From: Anthoceros angustus
Taxonomy: Eukaryota > Streptophyta > Anthocerotopsida > Anthocerotales > Anthocerotaceae
Reading direction: 5' to 3'
NCBI GenBank assembly: GCA_010909165.1
Contig: VJWM01000116.1
Span: forward strand, 868,001-932,000
Length of the DNA: 64,000 bases
Shown: piece after piece, positions 57,431-64,000 of the stretch
Position numbering within the stretch: position 1 is the first letter of the stretch
How the letters are laid out: every line of letters starts with the position of its first letter
The notes under the pieces: model-generated
What the model was told of the DNA's origin: nothing
Database searches by the model: none
The model's input: only the letters and a program-made list of their open reading frames with translations
Program-made: the position numbers and the translations under genes

Positions 57431-57869
57431 CGCTTGCTAGACGAGGTAAATGGTCTGAGATCGATGGGCTTTTCCAGCCTTGCCGTGCATTGCAACATGC
57501 ATGCAGACCGGAGGCATGGATCGGGAGACGGTGATGCAGCCTCCGTGATTGGGTGGACAGGGAAGGGTGGGGAACGCCATCAACGATTACAAGGATTACC
57601 ATCCAAGAAGACATCTCTAGTGCTGCACTTTTGTGCGTGGTTTCATTCATCGGGCCAACCATGTTGCGGTGTTCAAGTTCTTATTTTGAAGAGTTCAGAG
57701 TGTTTGGCTATTCTTTCCCTCATGGAACACTTCCGAAAGATATGAGGCAGCGATGAGGTTATGGGAGCAACACTTTTCCAAGATTCAAGAGTTCCCGATC
57801 CTGTGTTCTGTAAGTATTTCTACACCGCTCATCATTTTCATGTCCTTTCCATGTTCCAATGCCGTGGTG

Positions 57870-59150
57870 GTGCAAAGGCATAGAAGACGAGGACATACAA
57901 GTGGATGCGCAAGTGAAGTTAATGGAAGAAAGGGCAGCTCGGAGAGCACATGAGGACATGGCCACCGACCATGAACAATCCAACGTCAGAACGAAAGGAT
58001 GAGGATGAAATAACGATTTCTCATCATCGAGGAGGAGGAGGAGGAGGAGGAGGAGGAGGAGGAGGAGGAGGAGGAGGAGGAGAGGAGGAGGAGGAGGAGG
58101 AGGAGGAGGAGGAGGAGGAGGAGGAGGAGGAGGGGGAGCAGGAGGAGGAGGAGGAGGATGAGGAGGAGGAGGTTGGGGAGGAAGAGGAGCCAAAGATGTA
58201 CAAGGATGGCGGGTTCCAGATTTTCCCCATGTGCAAGCCATGGTCGGAAGGTAATCGTATGTTTTTTCCGTGCATGTGCTCTCGATTATCGTGTAATGTA
58301 TGTTACAGCAGGTGTTTGTTGCGATTTTACACGACAATGGTAATGCATCTTACAGAATGTGTTTGTTGTGGAACTTACGAGTAGTCGTGATGTATCTTAC
58401 AGAAGAGGGGAGGAGGTGAAGGAGGAGGAGCAGGAGGGGTTCGTGAAGGGGAGAAAAGGATGAGGTTCGTGGGGAGGAAGCCGAGCCACGGAGAAACAAG
58501 GAAGGGCGGGTTCCAGATTTCCGCATGTTCAAGGCATGGTCGGAAGGTACTATAACGGATAGTTGTAATGTATGTTACATACATACGTTTGTTGTAGAAG
58601 TTACAGGGTTTAGCTCTCATGTATGTTACAGACATCTGTTGTTGTGGAACTTAAGACGGTACTGTAATGTTTCTTACAGAAAGAGGGGAGGACGAGGAGG
58701 GGAGGAAGGGAGGAGGTGGGGTGGAGGAAGAGGAGGAAGCAGTACAAGGAGGAGGAGGAAGGGAGGAAGGGGTTGAGGTTGGGGAGGAGGAAGAGGAGCG
58801 ACAGCAGTACAAGGATGCGCGGTTCCCGCATTTCCCCATGTGGAAGCCATGGTCGCAAGGTACTGTGTTTTTCCTTGCATGTGCTCACATTATCGGTTCA
58901 GCAATGTATGTTACAGCAGTGTTTGTTGCAATTTTACATCGCATAATGCATCTTACACGATGTGTTTGTTATGGAACTTAAGACGGTACTGTACTGTATC
59001 TTACAGAAAACAGGGGAGGAGGAGGAGGAGGAGGAGGACGAGGAGGAGGAGGGAGGCGCAGGGCACGAACTTCATGGACATGCAGGATTTTGCATGTGCC
59101 TCCCTCCGCCCCCACCCAAGGCGCTGAGAGGCCCCAACCGAGGCAGATGA
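57870..59150 (+). other. Acidic GGA-repeat blocks with a recurring peptide motif
   Basis: Three stretches end in the same coded motif: DGGFQIFPMCKPWSEG (about 58204-58250), EGRVPDFRMFKAWSEG (about 58500-58548) and DARFPHFPMWKPWSQG (about 58812-58860). Each is preceded by GGA/GAG-rich DNA (Glu- or Gly-rich in translation) and followed by a GTA site. The GGA blocks start after CTTACAG at 58391, 58674 and 58998, like exons after acceptor sites. A frame with EDEDIQVDAQVKLMEERAAR lies upstream at 57879. Stops interrupt some frames. The layout suggests tandem copying of an exon-intron unit; the family is unknown. Confidence 0.4.
58029..58180. repeat. (GGA)n microsatellite
   Basis: About 150 bases of nearly pure GGA/GAG trinucleotide repeat. 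The apparent open frames on both strands (poly-Gly, poly-Glu, poly-Pro, poly-Ser) are a result of the repeat. Confidence 0.95.
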
Positions 59151-60670
59151 GGTACAACGACCCTCCCCGCACGAATACGCTGTCCGAGGAGTCCACACGA
59201 TCTCGGCGCTCCAGAGTAAGATGTCGTCCAGGGTTCCTGAATTGTGGAAGGATCTGATGTGGGATGTTTTGACCCGAATTGTTGGTTCCTCCATGGCGTA
59301 AAAGAAGGGCCACACTCGCGGCGAACCATCTCCACGAGGCTGGTTAGTGTTGCAGGACGACGTTATGTCTTCAGCGACGGCAGCCCCGGTGGAGCCAACC
59401 CCCAAGAAGAAGAGGCGGAGGCGGAGATTTTAATGTGCTTTACATGAATCAAATGTAAGGTAGTGTACACTTTACCACCGGGGGAGGGTGTTTGCAGTCG
59501 GATGACTGTAATAAGATTTACGTAAAACGCCGTCAGGTACGTTACATGAATGCATGGTAAGGTACTTCACAGTCGTTTAGGGGTCTTTACATGACTAACA
59601 CCTTCGGGGGTCTCTAAATTCTTTCAGGCAGGGGCGCGGGCGCCGGAACGGCGGGTCGGGCGAGTGAGTCACTGTGACCATGTGGGGAGAGGGTGCTTGC
59701 ATGGGTGACTATGTCGCTTTAACCCTAAAGACCGTGGAGGTACGCTATGTAATGCGCAGTAAGGTCCTACAGAACGGGTCATGACTTACACCCTCGGGTT
59801 TCTCCAAATTCAACAGGCGGGCGCGGAGGCTGGCGCGGGCGCAGGTCGAGGCCGAGGTCGACGCTGGCCGCCGAGGGCGAGGTCGAGGCGGGCGAGGTGC
59901 GGGCGGGCGAGGTGCGGGCGGCACCGCTTCTGGACCGCGGGGAAGGGTGCTTGCATGACCGTAACGTGCTTTAACACTTCATAAGGCGCTACACAATTAC
60001 CGTAAGGGTTGTAACATGATTACGCTGTAAGGTTCTTTACAGTCGTCACGTGGTCATGACTTACAACTTCGGGCGTCTCTAAATTCAAACTCGCAAACGC
60101 CGGGAGTGGTGGTTGTTCCTTGAGGGCAGGACGTCATGGAGTACCTTCGTGGAATCCCCATATCGGGTGTGAAGTGGTTCTCGACATACAACCAGGCAGC
60201 AGAAGCGCAAAACCAAAACCCCTTCCATGCTGGGGAGTTGTTCGCCCACGATCTGGTGTTCATGGGCCGGAATTCGAAAGAGGTTGTGGCAAAACGTTTG
60301 TACTTGCTTCCCTCCGCTATTTGGGACATTATGTGGAAGGCGAGGAGTAGTGGAGCTATCCGCTTTTTATGATATTGTCCACTCGAACAAGCCGCCTGGT
60401 TTGGGGACGCCGATTTGAAGCCCCACAAGCGCCACCGACAAGTGCGGGCCAAGTTAAAGGATATATCTGCAGAGTGGATATAGCGATGACATGGTAGGGA
60501 GATTTTTCAAATCCATGATCTCGTTGGAAAGGAGTTCACACACCGCTTGTTCGGTTGTTGTGGTGGGAGGTATCGTTTTGTAATGTACATTACAATGTTG
60601 ATATGTAATGTACACTTGAACTTTAATCTTAAGGCCATGACGACTTTCATCCGTAATATACCTTACACGT
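58290..60670. repeat. Dispersed near-palindromic motif TGTAATGTA-N-TTACA
   Basis: About 15 related copies are scattered over 2.4 kb, for example at 58291, 58340, 58389, 58563, 58619, 58662, 58901, 58943, 58988, 59456, 59535, 59748, 60018, 60579, 60603 and 60650. The clearest is GTAATGTACATTAC at about 60581, a full palindrome. Many end in TTACAG and could serve as intron ends; others are not near plausible exons. Confidence 0.65.
60136..60372 (+). other. Open frame of 78 codons, unidentified
   Basis: The translation MEYLRGIPISGVKWFSTYNQ, then GELFAHDLVFMGRNSKEV and RLYLLPSAIWDIMWKA, has the composition of a real protein and lies between copies of the dispersed motif. Coding-like sequence may continue after a frame change (KPHKRHRQVRAKLKDIS at about 60418-60470). 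No family was recognised; a fragment of a transposon protein is possible. Confidence 0.3.
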
Positions 60671-60799
60671 TGTTCATTCTCAATCCCCGCAGATACTCGC
60701 CACATTGGCGCATTAGCCTCATCGGGTTTGAGGATTTCGATGACAGGAAGGTGCTCCACTTGAACGGTTGCAGACCCACAAAATTCTCTTGTCATTAGA

Positions 60800-61618
60800 C
60801 TTAGGCGGAGTAATTTTTAAGGATCACGGGTGTCCTTGAGATCTTGGGCTTGGGAGTCGGATAGGTTCGCATGGCGTCGGTGTTTTCCGTGACTTCAGCC
60901 CACGACGGATGAGGCAGCGTAAAGGAATGCTCGTTCGTACGATGTGTTTGGACAATTTGTTGTGTCGGCGTAATGGAGGCTTAGAGTTGAAGGGACGAGG
61001 TCTGAGCCCATTGACCTATTAATCGATACACGGAGAGAAGCAATTTTATGAAGTTTGCAGTCGCTCAAAGCGGTTGGACCGTCAACCATGCATGCACCGT
61101 TGAGAACATGGTAATTCGTAAGGAGGTTTATATACGAACCCCTTCCGTTGCGTAACCCTTTGACGAAAATCACTGATCTAAATCACGCAGCCATCAGCCT
61201 CCGACAATGGACCATTCTTGGCCCCCGACTAAGTCATGAACAACACAATTGAGGCATACACACGGACAATAGGTGGTGCCGGCCGGCTACCGGATGAAGC
61301 CATGAGTGGAAGAGGGACGTTTTAAATGTGCACTTCGCAAAATGGCACCGATAGACACATGGCATAATGAAGTTTATGTCGGAATCCTAATACATTGGAT
61401 CCGGTTACTCGTGCGGGCTATTCGGTCTCAACGGGCCACGAAACGCGAGAATCTAAAACTACAGCTAGGTTCGCACGCTCCGGTTCTTCTTCAAAGCTGT
61501 TCTCACCCAAAGCGTTGTCGTTGTTAACCTCCGCGCTTGGACACATCGGCGTGGGAGGTTGCCATATGGTATCCAGCGTTTGCAAGTCCCCTCCAACAAT
61601 TCGTTAAGTCTTCATCCT
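60800..61618. other. No gene recognised
   Basis: Only short frames occur. Nothing resembling an LTR, RNA gene or conserved protein was seen. Confidence 0.5.
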
Positions 61619-63404
61619 CCGGCACTCAAAGAAACAACTTGGGCCTTTGAACAATCCTTTTCACTTATACAAACCTCCTTTGCCCAGGCTGCGAAGGGCG
61701 CTGCGATGGGGCTCAAGGTAAGCTCTTCTTGACTCCGGAGAACCTCGATCCGTGGATCTGTTGGGGGATGTATCCAAAGACACCGTAAGTCGCCCGATGG
61801 CGTCTGATTTCTTCCTGAGCAAGGCTGCTAATCTGGTTGTGCCACGGAGCATCGTCCACCACCCGGTCTCCTTCTTTGAGAAGGTCTTGATCAATTTCAT
61901 CATCACCAAGAGGCCTTTGGTATGGGCATACCACCAACTTGTCATGGGACAAGTACACCTTCTTTACCACGGTGTCATGGCCTATGACGGACCTCCCATT
62001 GTTAAAAGTGCCATGCATGGCATTCGGCATCATCGAGCTCGATCCTTTGAACACCCATCTTTCAAGCCCCATCCGGTCACATACTCCTTTGTTTCAAATC
62101 CTATCATTGCTCATGTTAGTTTTATCCCACACGAAAGACACCAGCCACCCTTCTTACACCACTGCGCGATTCCCGTCTTGTGTGGGCTTCCTCCACTCCA
62201 TGCATGACAATCATGCGGAAGTCTTCGCTTAGTTTTCTCATGGAAAAGCTGTACTCAACATAGTGGCATCCATCCGTTTGTCCATAGGCCCAATATCAAA
62301 GCCTCACACATCCATGACTAACGGGGTGTACCTCCTCACCAAGGTAGCCCCGCATCTCCAAAATATCTCGCTTCTCCACTTGGTAATGAACCTCCTTCTC
62401 GATCCACGAAGTAAAATGTGCAGCCCTTCATGAAGATCAGTATACGCGCTCATTGCTCGTCTTCCAAACTCTTCCAATTATTGATCTCGAAAATGAAATT
62501 CTTAAAGTCCTCCGGCATTCAAAGAAACAACTTGGGCCTTTGAACAATCCTTTTCACTTATACAAACCTCCTTTGCCTGCTGGGCCTGCGGGGCTCAAGG
62601 TAAGCTCTTCTTCAAAGATCCGGAGAACCTCGATCCGTGGATGCGCCTGGGGATGTATCCAAAGACACCGTAAGTCCGCGATGGCGATACGCTTCCATGC
62701 AGCAAGGTCGCTAATACTGCTGTGCCACTCCGAGCATGCGCCCACCACCTCCTTCTTTGAGAAGGTCTTGATCAATTTCATCATCACCAAGAGGCCTTTG
62801 GTATGGGCATACCACCAACTTGTCATGGGACAAGTACACCGCTTCTTTACCAGTGTCATGGCCTATGACGGACCTCCCATTGTTAAAAGTGCCATGCATG
62901 GTATTCGCATCATCGGAGCTCGATCCTTTGAACACCCATCTTTCAAGCCCCATCCGATGTCACATACTCCATCGCTTCAACCGCCCCTATCATTGCTCAT
63001 GTTAGTTTTATCCCACACGAAAGACACCAGCCACCCTTCTTACACCACCGCAAGATCGATTCTGCATCGTGGGCTTCTCCACTCCATGCATGACAATCAT
63101 GCGGAAGTCTTCGCTTGTAGTTTTCATGAAAACTGCTGAAAATCAGACTCAACATAGTGGCATCCATCCGCTTGTCCATAGGCCCAATATCAAAGCCTCC
63201 GGGCACATCCATGACTAATGGTGTACCTCCTCACCAAGGTAGCCCCGCATCTCCAAAATATCTCGCTTCCACTTGGTAATGAACCTCCTTCACCACAGAA
63301 CAGAAAATGTGCAGCCCTTCATGAAGATCTCAGATTCCGCCATAGCTCGCTTTTCCAAACTCTTCCAATTATTGATCTCAAAATGAAATTTTAAAGTCCT
63401 CCGC
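61619..63404 (-). repeat. 893-bp tandem duplication with coding-like - strand
   Basis: The block around AAAGAAACAACTTGGGCC at 61628 recurs at 62521, and the whole 893-bp unit follows in both copies. A third partial start (TTAAAGTCCTCCGCATTTTC) lies at about 63391. On the - strand both units give MHGTFNNGRSVIGHDT, YLSHDKLVVCPYQRPLGDDE and IDQDLLKEG, while further on they give KRMDATMLSLIFSSFHEN. Frames are broken by gaps in both copies. A decayed transposon polyprotein is the likeliest source; the family is not identified. Confidence 0.75.
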
Positions 63405-64000
63405 ATTTTCCGTAAGTTGTCTATATCCTTCAATTCTTTGCAGGCAAAAACGAGTAAGTGCATATCTGACGTGTCTGAAACATTATGCACCGTAGATCTC
63501 AAGGGGGAGGCCGCCGGCGCCTCTGGCCTCAGTTCTATGGATCTGAGATGGCGGCCGGGCTGCCAGCAACTCCATCACATGTGGAAGTGGCCTCGCCAGC
63601 CGCCTGCAAGAACGTTAGGGTTTGTAACGACATGACGAGAGAATTAGAAAACGATGGGTAGTATGGCACACCTTCCCATGAATGCCGTCTGAACCGAGCT
63701 ATCATTTGTCGATCATGCAAAGGATATTCCTAACCTCTTGAATGATGAGCAGCCCAAGTGTTTTACCATAGCCACTTGTATAACATGAAACTTCTTCCGT
63801 AAGGTAATCTCCTCATCCATACCTTTTAGGTCGACACCCGCCAACACCTTCTCTTACCGATGAGTATCCACGACCGACTCTCCACCGAATCTTGAACGAT
63901 TTCCACGGCTTTGCTAGCATATCCTTCACGAACAAAGGTCAACAACCGAGCCTCTTGTACCTTCCGCTTGCCTTTGCCCTTCTTACTTGTTCAGAACATG
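63405..64000. other. Right edge, unresolved
   Basis: The - strand from 64000 to about 63850 gives KKGKGKRKVQEARLLTFVRE and GYASKAVEIVQDSVE, which looks coding and may continue the transposon-like sequence to the left. It runs off the window. No assignment is offered. Confidence 0.3.

Noticed and set aside
57759-58337. 192-residue - strand frame rich in poly-Pro and poly-Leu
   Set aside because: It is only the complement of the GGA microsatellite.
1-64000. tRNA, rRNA or other structured RNA genes
   Set aside because: No A-box/B-box pair with a cloverleaf or rRNA-like sequence was found by eye; a covariance search was not possible.

Overview
The window reads as nuclear DNA of a land plant. 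The single-copy genes are plant genes: a TONNEAU1 homologue, an NFX1-like zinc-finger regulator, an NPF (NRT1/PTR) transporter, a probably plastid DUF1995 protein, a plant-type HhH-GPD glycosylase and a methionine gamma-lyase-like PLP enzyme. They are split by short GT-AG introns. The retrotransposons are plant-type Ty1/copia and Ty3/gypsy. Many introns of about 70-400 bases and a dense transposon nest would suit a bryophyte or other early-diverging lineage, but nothing seen fixes the species.

Layout. (1) 1-22386 is a nested retrotransposon block. A decayed copia pol on the + strand is interrupted by a 23-bp minisatellite that grew out of its own coding sequence. A 19-kb Ty3/gypsy element on the - strand (2631-21586) sits inside that minisatellite. 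It has unusually long LTRs of 5.65 and 6.0 kb, a degraded tRNA-Asp-type primer site, a polypurine tract, and eroded gag, protease, RT, RNase H and integrase. A later 1.28-kb tandem duplication copied the insertion junction, and further tandem duplications sit in gag, integrase and each LTR. (2) 22390-25464 is a CACTA-like DNA transposon carrying a copia 5' fragment (LTR, tRNA-Met primer site, gag piece). (3) 25465-56118 is the genic part: NFXL1-like (27607-31755, -), methionine gamma-lyase-like (33285-35984, -, 12 exons), HhH-GPD glycosylase (36329-38536, +, 4 exons, with a duplicated last exon behind it), TON1 (41175-44372 or beyond, +, at least 11 exons), DUF1995/SAP (45316-47057, +, 7 exons), NPF transporter (47269-49677, -, 6 exons), then about 5 kb of mostly AT-rich DNA with short repeats and a secreted permuted-papain-like protein (54571-56118, -). 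(4) 56600-64000 is unresolved repeat-rich DNA: acidic GGA-repeat blocks, a dispersed near-palindromic motif built on TGTAATGTA/TTACA, and an 893-bp tandem duplication.

The genes do not form a pathway. Two arrangements matter. The lyase and the glycosylase start 344 bp apart in opposite directions and may share a promoter region. DUF1995 and the NPF transporter converge with 211 bp between their stop codons. Exon models were built by hand from splice sites and reading phase. Except for the 3' end of TON1, every model is phase-consistent from start to stop.

The best candidates for something not yet described are the giant-LTR gypsy element with coding-like sequence inside its LTRs, the copia-derived palindromic minisatellite that served as its target, and the motif-rich region at 57.9-60.7 kb. 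Many copy pairs in the retrotransposon block differ mostly by small gaps, so residual assembly error has to be excluded first.
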